This document shows, in pieces, positions 1-5,891 of a stretch of 13,782 nucleotides of DNA. How positions within the stretch are numbered: the first letter of the stretch is position 1; every line of letters begins with the position of its first letter. Made by a program: the position numbers and the translations under genes. Source of the stretch: an uncultured Clostridia bacterium. GTDB lineage: Bacteria; Bacillota; Clostridia; Lachnospirales; Anaerotignaceae. The notes under the pieces are model-generated. The model was not told the DNA's origin. It made no database searches and saw only the letters and a program-made list of their open reading frames with translations. The stretch is from the NCBI GenBank assembly GCA_937888765.1, contig CALASU010000144.1, positions 1-13,782 of the forward strand, written 5' to 3'.

Positions 1-157
1 GAGATCCTATGGATCATTCTTTTTTCAGTTGTTCAACTTCATTTTACAATTAACGGATAAAAAATTTTGAATACTATATTATAAATAGGTATAGCCCAGA
101 CGCACAGCAGTCAGATTATCATTATAAGTCCCTGTGTGCAGTGAAATCTGGTGGGCT

Positions 158-176
158 GATCCCCCTTTGGGGGTCA
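158..176 (+). other. C5/G5 hairpin in operon leader
   Basis: CCCCC (161-165) and GGGGG (169-173) are separated by TTT and flanked by TGA and TCA, which extend the stem past a one-base bulge. No U-run follows on either strand (downstream is ATAGAAAAG), so it is not a normal intrinsic terminator. It lies just after the outer arm of the larger nested dyad (93-157). Confidence 0.45.
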
Positions 177-266
177 TAGAAAAGGCTCCATACCCTTAAA
201 AACCATAAAATATCAGTATTTAGGATATATTGAATTATATATTATCCCTTTGATGAATCATCAATA

Positions 267-289
267 GCCTGCAGATTTAATCTGTAGGC
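267..289 (+). other. 10-bp hairpin upstream of DUF960 gene
   Basis: GCCTGCAGAT and ATCTGTAGGC are complementary over 10 pairs with one G:U and a TTA loop. The T-rich stretch after it (ATTTCTACTTT) is interrupted by C and A, so it could be a weak terminator/attenuator or just a leader stem. It ends about 15 bases before the AGGAGGG ribosome site of the first gene, so it could affect translation of the operon. Confidence 0.4.
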
Positions 290-317
290 ATTTCTACTTT
301 ATCAGGAGGGATAAATC

Positions 318-614
318 ATGAAGAAAAGATTTCAAAATCGAAGACTGCTGACAGCAGGAGTAAATCAGCGAATCCATCCGGCATTGCAACTGCTGATGTG
401 GTTCATGATCGAGGAAGTACCCGAAGCGGATTATCTGCAGATCTTTGAACTGACAGAAGCAGCTGGTGGCGTAGAAATCCATCACAGTCAGGAAGTACCA
501 CCTTATGAGAGAAGCCTGTTTGTGCAGTGTGAAGTGGCAGCGGATTTCAGCGAAAAGGTCTATGTCATTGACGATGAAACACATTCGACAATGCTGCTGG
601 CAGAGGAATACTGA
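318..614 (+). CDS. DUF960 family protein
   Basis: 98-residue small protein whose sequence matches my knowledge of the DUF960 family, common in Bacillota plasmids, phages and conjugative elements. Family-like features are an N-terminal segment RxLLTAGVNQRI, a hydrophobic LQLLMWFMI helix, the DYLQIFELTE strand, and the C-terminal YVIDDETHSTMLLAEEY ending. No signal peptide or membrane segment is seen, so it is probably cytoplasmic. The start is the ATG at 318, preceded by a strong AGGAGGG site at 304-310. It is the first gene of a tight operon with the amidoligase and glutamine amidotransferase, 14 bases ahead of the former. The molecular function of DUF960 is unknown to me; its position suggests an accessory role to the two enzymes, which is inference. 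Confidence 0.85.
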   Translation: MKKRFQNRRLLTAGVNQRIHPALQLLMWFMIEEVPEADYLQIFELTEAAGGVEIHHSQEVPPYERSLFVQCEVAADFSEKVYVIDDETHSTMLLAEEY

Positions 615-628
615 GAGGGGGAAGCATT

Positions 629-1714
629 ATGAAGGAATATTATGGATATTGCTGTGCCTGCGGTTGTGGGCTGGAAGAATCAGATGCACGTTTTATGGAA
701 GACGATCTGTACTGCGACGAATGCTTAGATGAAGTGACTGTCATCTGTGATGAGTGCGGCAAACGCATTTTTGAAAGGGATAGTGTTGGCGATGACGAAA
801 ACAGACCTCTGTGCAGTTATTGCTATGACAACTATTATACCAACTGCGAAGAATGCGGCAGATTGATCCTGCGTGAAGATGCTTATTATGATGAAGATGA
901 TAACATGATCTGCAAAGAATGTATGCAGAAAAGTCCGATTTACAGCTATAGCTACAAGCCTGCTCCAGTCTTCTATGGCGATGACAGCAATCTGTTTATT
1001 GGTGTCGAACTGGAAATGGATGAAGGCGGCACTGATCGTGAGAACGCAAGATCATTACAGCGGATTGCAGGCAATCATATTTACATCAAGAACGATAGCT
1101 CTTTGAATGATGGCTTTGAAGTCGTTACGCACCCCATGACACTACAGTATCATATGCAAAAGATGCCTTGGCAGGGACTGCTGCAGGAGGCTCTGTGGCT
1201 TGGCTACCGCTCCCACAAGGCTTCTACCTGCGGTCTGCATTGCCATGTAAACAGAACAGCTTTTGGAGAGAACTACGAGTTGCAGGAAAGCAATATCGCG
1301 AAGGTGCTGTTTCTGGTAGAAAAATACTGGGATGAGCTGCTTCGCTTTTCCAGAAGAACACAGTCCCAGATGGATCGCTGGGCTGCCCGTTACGGCTTTA
1401 AGGAACACCCTGAGCAAATTTTGCAGCAGGCAAAATGTTCCTGCATCGGCAGATATGCCTGTGTCAATCTGGAAAACTATCACACAATCGAATTTCGTAT
1501 GTGGCGTGGAACGCTCAAATACAATACACTCATCGCTACTTTGCAGATGGTCACAAGACTCTGTGAGGTAGCGATGTTTTATTCTGAGAAAGAATTACAG
1601 GATATGAGCTGGTGGCGGTTTGTTTCACAGATCACGGAACCGGAACTGATTACATATCTGAAAGAACGTCGCCTGTATATCAATGAACCCGTAGAAATGG
1701 AAGAGGAGGAGTAA
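629..1714 (+). CDS. Amidoligase with N-terminal zinc-binding repeats
   Basis: 361 residues in two parts. Residues 1-100 carry repeated CxxC pairs (C8/C9/C11/C13, C29/C32, C40/C43, C62/C65, C73/C76, C95/C98), reading as about three LIM- or zinc-ribbon-like modules. From about residue 120 the sequence fits the glutamine-synthetase-fold amidoligase family (Amidoligase_2, COOH-NH2 ligase): FIGVELEMD at the domain start, KNDSSL..GFEVVTHP, the metal/ATP-type CGLHCHVNR, and a late TIEFRMWRGTL. The family is thought to join a carboxylate to an amine using ATP, making amides or isopeptides; the substrate is unknown here. A GAGAGGGGG site precedes the ATG. The next gene, a class II glutamine amidotransferase, starts 3 bases after the stop, which is the pairing expected if ammonia or a glutamine-derived group is handled. 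The zinc modules may recognise the target, which is inference. Confidence 0.83.
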   Translation: MKEYYGYCCACGCGLEESDARFMEDDLYCDECLDEVTVICDECGKRIFERDSVGDDENRPLCSYCYDNYYTNCEECGRLILREDAYYDEDDNMICKECMQKSPIYSYSYKPAPVFYGDDSNLFIGVELEMDEGGTDRENARSLQRIAGNHIYIKNDSSLNDGFEVVTHPMTLQYHMQKMPWQGLLQEALWLGYRSHKASTCGLHCHVNRTAFGENYELQESNIAKVLFLVEKYWDELLRFSRRTQSQMDRWAARYGFKEHPEQILQQAKCSCIGRYACVNLENYHTIEFRMWRGTLKYNTLIATLQMVTRLCEVAMFYSEKELQDMSWWRFVSQITEPELITYLKERRLYINEPVEMEEEE

Positions 1715-1717
1715 ACT

Positions 1718-2725
1718 ATGTGCTGCTTATATGGAATTTTGGATTACAAACAGATTTTGACAACCAGACAGAAAAATCATCTTCTGCGGAAGCTTTCGAT
1801 TGCCTGTGAGGAACGTGGTACAGATGCAACAGGGATTGCCTACAACAAAAACGGACGTATGGAAATCCACAAAAAGCCGCTTCCTGCACACCGCTTCCGC
1901 AAGCAAATCCCCGAAGATGTAAATGTGGTTATGGGGCATACCAGACTGACCACACAAGGAAATGAGAAACTGAATTATAACAACCACCCTTTTCTGGGCT
2001 ACTGTACAGATACACAATTTGCCTTAGCCCATAACGGCGTACTGCAGAATGAGTTGTTACTGCAGAAAAAATTTGAACTGCCCGCTACAAAGATCGAAAC
2101 AGACAGCTATGCAGCGGTACAGATCATTGAAAAAGAAAGAACCTTTGACCTGAAAGCCATTCAGACGATGGCAGAAGTGGTTGAAGGTTCTTTTTGTTTT
2201 ACGCTTCTGGATCAAGGTGATAACCTGTATCTGGTAAAGGGCAACAATCCGCTGAAAGTATATCACTGCAAGAGCCTCGGTTTCTACATCTATGCGTCTA
2301 CAGAAGCAATCCTGCAAACTGGTCTGAAAAAAGCTGGCTTCAAGAAATATGCTTATACAGAGATTCCGATTGTGCAGGGAGATATTCTGATTCTGAAAGC
2401 TGACGGCAAGATTATCAAAGAAACATTCGATACAAGAAGATTGGAAGTGTATGAACCATTCTGGTATGGCTGGGGCAGAGCTTACAACCCTGTTTGTTGT
2501 TCCACCGCCTTATCCCCTACAGAAGATAAGGATATTTGCTATGGCAGCTATCTGGAAAGCCTCGTGGAGTATGCAGCAAATGTGGGTGTTTCCGAGGAAG
2601 AAGTGCTGTTCCTCTATGAAAATGGCTTTGAGGAAGAAGAAATCGAATATTTGCTCTATTCACCTGATATTCTGCAGGAATACATTGAGGAAATGGTGGA
2701 ACAGGGGTATGTATTATATATTTGA
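1718..2725 (+). CDS. Class II glutamine amidotransferase-like protein
   Basis: 335 residues. The protein starts Met-Cys-Cys-Leu-Tyr-Gly, so removal of Met exposes Cys2, the N-terminal nucleophile of class II (Ntn) glutamine amidotransferases such as GlmS and PurF. Other family motifs are ERGTDATG near residue 35, GHTRLTTQG with the conserved Arg, LAHNGVLQN with the Asn-Gly oxyanion segment, ETDSYA, and EGSFCFTLLD. No synthetase or isomerase domain follows; the C-terminal 100 residues are acidic and of unknown role. It would hydrolyse glutamine, or act as a related amidase. The start has its ribosome site (GAGGAGGAG) inside the end of the amidoligase gene, with only 3 bases between stop and start, so the two are translationally coupled. 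A joint role in an amide-forming modification is likely but unproven. Confidence 0.85.
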   Translation: MCCLYGILDYKQILTTRQKNHLLRKLSIACEERGTDATGIAYNKNGRMEIHKKPLPAHRFRKQIPEDVNVVMGHTRLTTQGNEKLNYNNHPFLGYCTDTQFALAHNGVLQNELLLQKKFELPATKIETDSYAAVQIIEKERTFDLKAIQTMAEVVEGSFCFTLLDQGDNLYLVKGNNPLKVYHCKSLGFYIYASTEAILQTGLKKAGFKKYAYTEIPIVQGDILILKADGKIIKETFDTRRLEVYEPFWYGWGRAYNPVCCSTALSPTEDKDICYGSYLESLVEYAANVGVSEEEVLFLYENGFEEEEIEYLLYSPDILQEYIEEMVEQGYVLYI

Positions 2726-2783
2726 AAAGGTGTACCTTTGCAGATATTGAAAAACGGCTGAAATAACGATAAAAATGCATCCA

Positions 2784-2834
2784 TAAAGGTTGGTTTTGTA
2801 TTTTCAGATATCTCTGAAAATGTAACCACCTTTA
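2784..2834. repeat. Long interrupted dyad before resolvase
   Basis: Outer arms TAAAGGT (2784-2790) plus GGTT (2792-2795) pair with AACC (2824-2827) plus ACCTTTA (2828-2834), with one bulged T. The inner arms ATTTTCAGA (2800-2808) and TCTGAAAAT (2813-2821) surround a TATC loop. It ends 20 bases before the resolvase start. No T-run follows. It could be a recombination or operator site of the resolvase, or a structured end of the preceding operon transcript. I cannot tell which. Confidence 0.5.
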
Positions 2835-2854
2835 CGGACAGGAGGTGTTGAAAT

Positions 2855-3253
2855 ATGACAAGTAAAATTATGGGCTATGTCCGTGTGAGTTCCAAAGAAT
2901 AGAATCTGGATCGACAGCTTCTGGAATTAAAAAAATATGTTCCTGAAGAAAATATCATAGTGGATAAGCAGTCGGGTAAAGATTTAGAGCGTTCCGGTTA
3001 TCAAGCTTTAAAAGGAGCGTTGGGACTTCGAACGGGAGATACATTATATATCAAATCACTGGATAGGCTTTCCAGAAATAAAGAGGACATCAAAAATGAA
3101 TTGGAATGGTTCAAAAAGAATGGTATCCTTGTGATGATTCTGGATTTACCGACTTCTATGATTCAGGTTCCTATGGGGCAGGAATGGATCATTGAGATGA
3201 TCAATAATATTTTGATTGAAGTACTGTCTAGGGGCTTTCTGAAAAGTCGGTGA
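2855..3253 (+). pseudogene. Serine resolvase, amber-interrupted and IS-truncated
   Basis: The reading frame from ATG 2855 (ribosome site GGAGGTG at 2841-2847) gives an N-terminal serine recombinase domain: GYVRVSS with the catalytic Ser at residue 12, then the usual KEQNLDRQ segment in which the Gln codon is replaced by TAG (2900-2902). The frame then continues intact through DKQSGKDLERSGYQ, GDTLYIKSLDRLSRN, and the PMGQEW...EMINNILIEVLS region near the start of the long helix E. At 3231 the frame enters an IS5-family element and stops at 3253. The C-terminal DNA-binding helix-turn-helix is missing and is not found on the far side of the IS: removing the IS restores only a few codons before TGA. 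It would have resolved or inverted DNA in the parent element. It is now almost certainly inactive. Confidence 0.85.
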
Positions 3254-3260
3254 GTTTAGG

Positions 3261-4030
3261 CTATTTTAACAAAATTGAGATAGCTGCGATATAAATGAAC
3301 GCAAGAAAAGAAGTCGCTAACTTGTCATAACGAGTAGCGACACGTCTGAATTGCTTTAATTTCAAGAAAAAACATTCAATCAAGTGACGTTCTTTGTAAA
3401 GAATCCAATCACATTTCCATGGATTTTTGGTATTGGATTTTGGTGGAATAGCATAATCTCCATCATGTATTTGAATATAATCCAGAATTTCACTTGATCC
3501 ATATGCTTTATCAGCCAGAATGGTACTATCGGAAATATCAACACTGGACAGCAATTTAACGGCAACTTTGGAATCATGGATATTTCCGCCTGTTAGATGG
3601 AAACAGATTGGATTTCCAAGACCGTCTACAACTGCATGAATTTTAGTCGTTTTGCCCCCTCTGCTATTTCCAATAAATTGATTATATTCGCTATTTACAG
3701 CCCCTTTTTAGCCCCGGCACTGTGGGGGTGTGCTTTGATAATTGTAGAATCTAAAGACAGATTTTCCATATCAGCATCCTGATTTAATTCCTGAAAAATA
3801 CGCAGAAAAGTCCCGTCATCACGCCATTTGCAGAATCGGCTATATACAGTTTTCCACGGGCCATATCGTTCGGGAAGATCCTGCCAGCCAGCTCCGCTGC
3901 GGGCAAGCCAGAGCATCGCATTAAGCATAAGGCGGTTATCTTTTGGAGGGCGTCCCATTTTAGAGCGAGGAATCAAATCTTTTACTCTGTTCCACTGTTC
4001 TTCAGTTAATTCATAGCGTTTATTTCCCAT
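3261..4030 (-). CDS. IS5-family transposase, OrfA-OrfB by -1 frameshift
   Basis: OrfA (4030 down to 3695, 111 residues) holds the N-terminal DUF4096-type domain (ELTEEQWNRVKDLIP, RRPPK-like GRPPKDNR, WKTVYSRFCKW) and the first catalytic Asp in LSLDSTIIKAH (D94). Its zero frame ends at TAA 3695-3697. OrfB continues in the -1 frame with SRGGKTTKIHAVVDGLGNP, LTGGNIHDSK, the second Asp in ILADKAYGS, the catalytic Glu in RHLIECFF, and LKQFRRVATRYDK, ending with TAG at 3261-3263. Shifting at A-AAG-GGG near 3701-3709 gives a 256-residue DDE transposase with all three acidic residues. A GGTGAT ribosome site precedes the OrfA ATG. Confidence 0.92.
3701..3709 (-). promoter_or_regulatory. -1 ribosomal frameshift site of IS5 transposase
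   Basis: On the minus strand the OrfA frame reads AAA-AAG-GGG followed shortly by TAA. Slipping one base back at A-AAG-GGG lets tRNA-Lys re-pair on AAA and tRNA-Gly on GGG, and translation then continues GCT-GTA-AAT into OrfB. The OrfB frame has a TAA just upstream of this run, so the shift must happen within the run. This is a direct reading of the sequence; use of the site in cells is inferred from related IS elements. Confidence 0.75.
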
Positions 4031-4122
4031 ATTTCATCACCAAGTTCAGTTTAACACATTTTCCTTGATTCGTCATTTTTGACTTTTCAGAAAGCCCCTA
4101 GTATACCCAGAGCATTATGAGT

Positions 4123-4226
4123 TTTTTTGAGTTGTAGTACCCTTAATCCTTCAATATACTCAAAAAATGAAAGCTGTATCTTTATAAGAGAGTAGTAGGT
4201 TTTGTGATTGATATCCTTTTTTGAGA
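4123..4226. repeat. Triple TTTTTTGAG repeats upstream of mobC
   Basis: TTTTTTGAGT (4123-4132) is matched by its exact inverse ACTCAAAAAA (4158-4167) across a 25-base spacer, and a third direct copy TTTTTTGAGA lies at 4217-4226. The third copy overlaps the -10 box of the candidate mob promoter. The arrangement would fit binding sites for a ribbon-helix-helix protein such as MobC, or for a regulator of transfer. No protein has been tied to them here. Confidence 0.5.
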
Positions 4227-4230
4227 TAAT
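4202..4230 (+). promoter_or_regulatory. Candidate mob promoter
   Basis: A -35 box TTGTGA (4202-4207) and -10 box GATAAT (4225-4230) are separated by 17 bases, matching the SigA consensus at 4 and 5 of 6 positions. Transcription would start near 4237, just upstream of the oriT-like stem-loop and 87 bases before mobC. The -10 box overlaps a TTTTTTGAGA repeat, which would allow repression. Confidence 0.5.
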
Positions 4231-4244
4231 AAAAAACTTTTGTA

Positions 4245-4310
4245 GCAAGCACGGCATTCTGACGGCAAATGCCCGCTTGTTAAGGGGACAACCCCCTAAT
4301 ACCCCCGTAA
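4245..4310. other. oriT: Candidate origin of transfer (oriT)
   Basis: Directly upstream of mobC are two dyads. CAAGCACGGCAT (4246-4257) faces ATGCCCGCTTG (4269-4279), an imperfect stem with a CAAGC/GCTTG base and GGCAT/ATGCC top. Next comes TTAAGGGG (4280-4287) facing CCCCCTAA (4292-4299), with the run TACCCCCGTAA after it. Stem-loops adjacent to a GC-rich segment, next to MobC and in the same region as a MOBP relaxase, are typical of oriT in Tn1549-like and other clostridial elements. The nic position cannot be assigned by eye. Confidence 0.6.
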
Positions 4311-4323
4311 AAGAGGTGATTTC

Positions 4324-4629
4324 TTGAAGGAGTATAAAAAACTTTCGTTAAGGCTCTCAGAAAAGCAGTATAGACATTTGAAGAAGGATGCTGAAGCTGC
4401 AGGAATGAAAATGGAACCATATATGAGAGACTTGATTATGGGATGCGAGGTGAAGCCGCATCCGCCAGAAGCCTATAAAGAATTGTTGAGGGAACTATCC
4501 GTAATCGGTAATAATATTAACCAAATCGCTCATGTTGCAAATGCCCAGCAGAATATCAGTCCTGAAAAAAACTATGAAGCGATAAGACTGGTGGATGAAG
4601 CAATGAGAATAGTCAGAGAAGCATTCTGA
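4324..4629 (+). CDS. mobC: MobC-like relaxosome accessory protein
   Basis: 101-residue protein. The N-terminus KKLSLRLSEKQYRHLKKDAEAAGMKMEPYMRDLIMG is a ribbon-helix-helix DNA-binding fold, and ELLRELSVIGNNINQIAHVANA is the signature MobC segment. It would bind oriT, bend or open the DNA and help the relaxase nick. The start is a TTG at 4324 with an AAGAGGTGAT ribosome site a few bases upstream; the next in-frame ATG (codon 28) would destroy the ribbon-helix-helix. It lies 13 bases after the oriT-like dyads and is separated from the relaxase gene by fic, an unusual insertion in what is normally a mobC-relaxase pair. Its own promoter region could be its binding site, which would give autoregulation. 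Confidence 0.88.
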   Translation: MKEYKKLSLRLSEKQYRHLKKDAEAAGMKMEPYMRDLIMGCEVKPHPPEAYKELLRELSVIGNNINQIAHVANAQQNISPEKNYEAIRLVDEAMRIVREAF

Positions 4630-4655
4630 CATAGGTTATTGAATTAATGTATAAT
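4626..4655 (+). promoter_or_regulatory. Candidate promoter at the 3' end of mobC
   Basis: CTGACA (4626-4631) and a perfect TATAAT (4650-4655) are 18 bases apart. This is a good SigA match overlapping the mobC stop codon. It would produce a transcript starting near 4662, with no reading frame of note before fic. It could supply a long-leader fic transcript that bypasses the main fic promoter, or a small RNA. Confidence 0.45.
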
Positions 4656-4728
4656 ACAGAGGATATACTATTGATCTAAGATATATAGGAAACATTGGTC
4701 ATTATAAGTAGATTTTTCTCCTTATAAA

Positions 4729-4757
4729 TTGACTTTTCCCTTAAATTTGATTACTAT
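4729..4757 (+). promoter_or_regulatory. fic promoter
   Basis: TTGACT (4729-4734) and TACTAT (4752-4757) are spaced by 17 bases, close to the SigA consensus. The start would be near 4764, giving a leader of about 20 bases that contains the GGAGG ribosome site. A perfect inverted repeat covers the spacer and the -10 box, so a bound protein would block the polymerase. Confidence 0.6.
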
Positions 4758-4786
4758 TTAAGGGAAACGGAGGTGTTTAAGGGAAT
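4735..4786. promoter_or_regulatory. fic operator: 12-bp inverted repeat plus extra half-site
   Basis: TTTCCCTTAAAT (4735-4746) and ATTTAAGGGAAA (4756-4767) are exact inverses around a 9-base spacer. A third copy TTTAAGGGAA (4776-4785) follows in the same direction, 19 bases after the second, about two helical turns. The repeat overlaps the promoter spacer, the -10 box and the fic start. It is not followed by a T-run, so it is an operator rather than a terminator. The same motif recurs after fic (5851-5902). Confidence 0.7.
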
Positions 4787-5831
4787 GAGGGCATTCAACT
4801 ATTCAGCTATTAAAGAACAAAAATGGGATTCTGATATTCTTGGATATATAGCGGCGATTTATAAAGAAGCTGGAAAACAGGAATTGTATTTGAAACAACG
4901 TCCTGAGGAACTTGAAAAATTAGTGGAAATTGCAAAAATTCAAAGTACCGAAGCTTCTAATGCGATTGAAGGGATCGTAACAACAAGTACCCGTATCAAA
5001 CAGTTGGTAGAGGAAAAAACAACCCCTAAGAATCGTGATGAACAGGAAATCGCTGGTTATCGTGATGTGTTGAATATTATCCATGAAAATTTTGATGCCA
5101 TTCCTATTTCTCGGAACTATATTCTGCAGTTACACAAAATTATGTATAGCCATATGAATAACCCAATGGCAGGACAAACGAAAAATGTGCAGAACTATAT
5201 TAGTGCAACTTATCCCGATGGGCATACAGAAATTTTGTTTACCCCATTACCTCCCCATGAAACTCCAGAGGCTTTAGATAGGATTTGTGAGGAATATAAT
5301 AAAGTGATCGGTAATTTTGAATTAGAACCATTACTGGCTATTCCAATTTTTATTCACGATTTTCTCTGTATTCATCCATTCAACGATGGCAATGGTAGAA
5401 TGAGTAGACTGCTTACAACATTGCTTTTGTATCGCAATGGATTTTATGTAGGGAAATATATCTCCCTGGAAGCAAAAATTGCTAAGAATAAGGATTTATA
5501 TTATAATGCACTGAATAAAGCGCAGCATGGTTGGCATGATGGAACAGAAGATGTTATTCCATTTGTGAAATATATTCTCAGTATTATTCTTGCGGCATAT
5601 AAAGACTTTGAAGATAGATTTTCTCTTGTAGAGAAAAAACTGCCGGCGATTGAAATGGTTCGCAAAGCAACACAGAACAAAATCGGCAGATTTACAAAGC
5701 AAGATATCAGAGAACTGTGTCCATCTTTAAGTATCAGTTCTATTGAAGCTTCTTTAAGAAAAATGGTAGATGCTGGTGAACTGAAACGAGAAGGTAATGG
5801 TAAAGCAACCTGCTATATCCGATTAAAATAA
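4785..5831 (+). CDS. Class II Fic protein with C-terminal winged helix
   Basis: 348 residues from ATG 4785. The catalytic Fic motif HPFNDGNGRMSR (residues 197-208) is complete: His for catalysis, Asp for Mg, GNGR for ATP phosphates. An N-terminal SNAIEG segment (residues 58-63) fits the inhibitory (S/T)xxxE(G/N) helix, placing it in class II, where autoinhibition is built in and no separate antitoxin is needed. The ETPEALDR and TPLPPHE regions match the Fic core/N-terminal domain, and the last 60 residues (KQDIRELCPSLS..SIEASLRKMVDAGEL) form a winged helix. Fic enzymes usually transfer AMP to a target protein; the target is unknown. A GTG at 4773 is also in frame, but it overlaps the GGAGG site, so ATG is preferred. 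It has its own promoter/operator and a terminator, so it is a self-contained unit inserted between mobC and the relaxase gene. Confidence 0.88.
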   Translation: MRAFNYSAIKEQKWDSDILGYIAAIYKEAGKQELYLKQRPEELEKLVEIAKIQSTEASNAIEGIVTTSTRIKQLVEEKTTPKNRDEQEIAGYRDVLNIIHENFDAIPISRNYILQLHKIMYSHMNNPMAGQTKNVQNYISATYPDGHTEILFTPLPPHETPEALDRICEEYNKVIGNFELEPLLAIPIFIHDFLCIHPFNDGNGRMSRLLTTLLLYRNGFYVGKYISLEAKIAKNKDLYYNALNKAQHGWHDGTEDVIPFVKYILSIILAAYKDFEDRFSLVEKKLPAIEMVRKATQNKIGRFTKQDIRELCPSLSISSIEASLRKMVDAGELKREGNGKATCYIRLK

Positions 5832-5848
5832 TCCCTTATATCAATGGC

Positions 5849-5890
5849 GATTCCCTTATTATTTATATATTTTTAAGGGAATCTTTTTTT
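5849..5890 (+). terminator. Intrinsic terminator after fic, built from the operator motif
   Basis: GATTCCCTTA (5849-5858) pairs perfectly with TAAGGGAATC (5874-5883) over 10 bp with a 15-base AT-rich loop, followed by seven T (5884-5890). The arms are the same TTCCCTTA/TAAGGGAA sequence as the fic operator, so the element may serve both as a terminator and a binding site. Confidence 0.75.
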
Positions 5891-5891
5891 A

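Larger units (their letters stand above)
1..317. other. Non-coding leader with several dyads
   Basis: No credible gene is seen in this stretch. It holds nested inverted repeats: AGCCCA (93-98) with TGGGCT (152-157), inside that CAGATT (112-117) with AATCTG (145-150), and an alternative CACAG (103-107) with CTGTG (132-136) that excludes the inner pair. A C5-TTT-G5 hairpin follows at 161-173, and a 10-bp hairpin lies at 267-289. This would fit a structured 5' leader or a protein-binding/transfer site in front of the DUF960 operon. I recognise no riboswitch class. A weak promoter-like pair (TTGAAT at 67-72, TATAGC at 90-95) is not convincing. Confidence 0.4.
3231..4098 (-). mobile_element. IS5-family element (IS427/IS1031-like)
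   Basis: 868-bp insertion sequence bounded by perfect 18-bp inverted repeats starting GGGGCTTTCTGAAAAGTC (3231-3248 and the reverse complement at 4081-4098). The flanks read CTGTCTA before and TAGTATA after, fitting a TA duplication, or equally a CTAG target, since CTAG occurs at both junctions. It encodes one transposase on the minus strand in two overlapping frames, the usual arrangement for the IS427 and IS1031 groups. It sits at the 3' end of the resolvase remnant. It looks intact and potentially active. Confidence 0.93.

Noticed and set aside
3597..4016. Plus-strand reading frames inside the IS
   Set aside because: They run opposite the transposase frames and show no motif.
4123..4167. 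Terminator from TTTTTTGAGT/ACTCAAAAAA
   Set aside because: The stem is AT-rich with a 25-base loop and no T-run after the 3' arm; operator or oriT repeats fit better.
4630..4734. Antitoxin gene upstream of fic
   Set aside because: No open frame with a ribosome site is present, and class II Fic proteins carry their inhibitory helix internally.
4773..4784. GTG 4773 as the fic start
   Set aside because: It overlaps the GGAGG ribosome site and lies within the last bases of that site; ATG 4785 has workable spacing.
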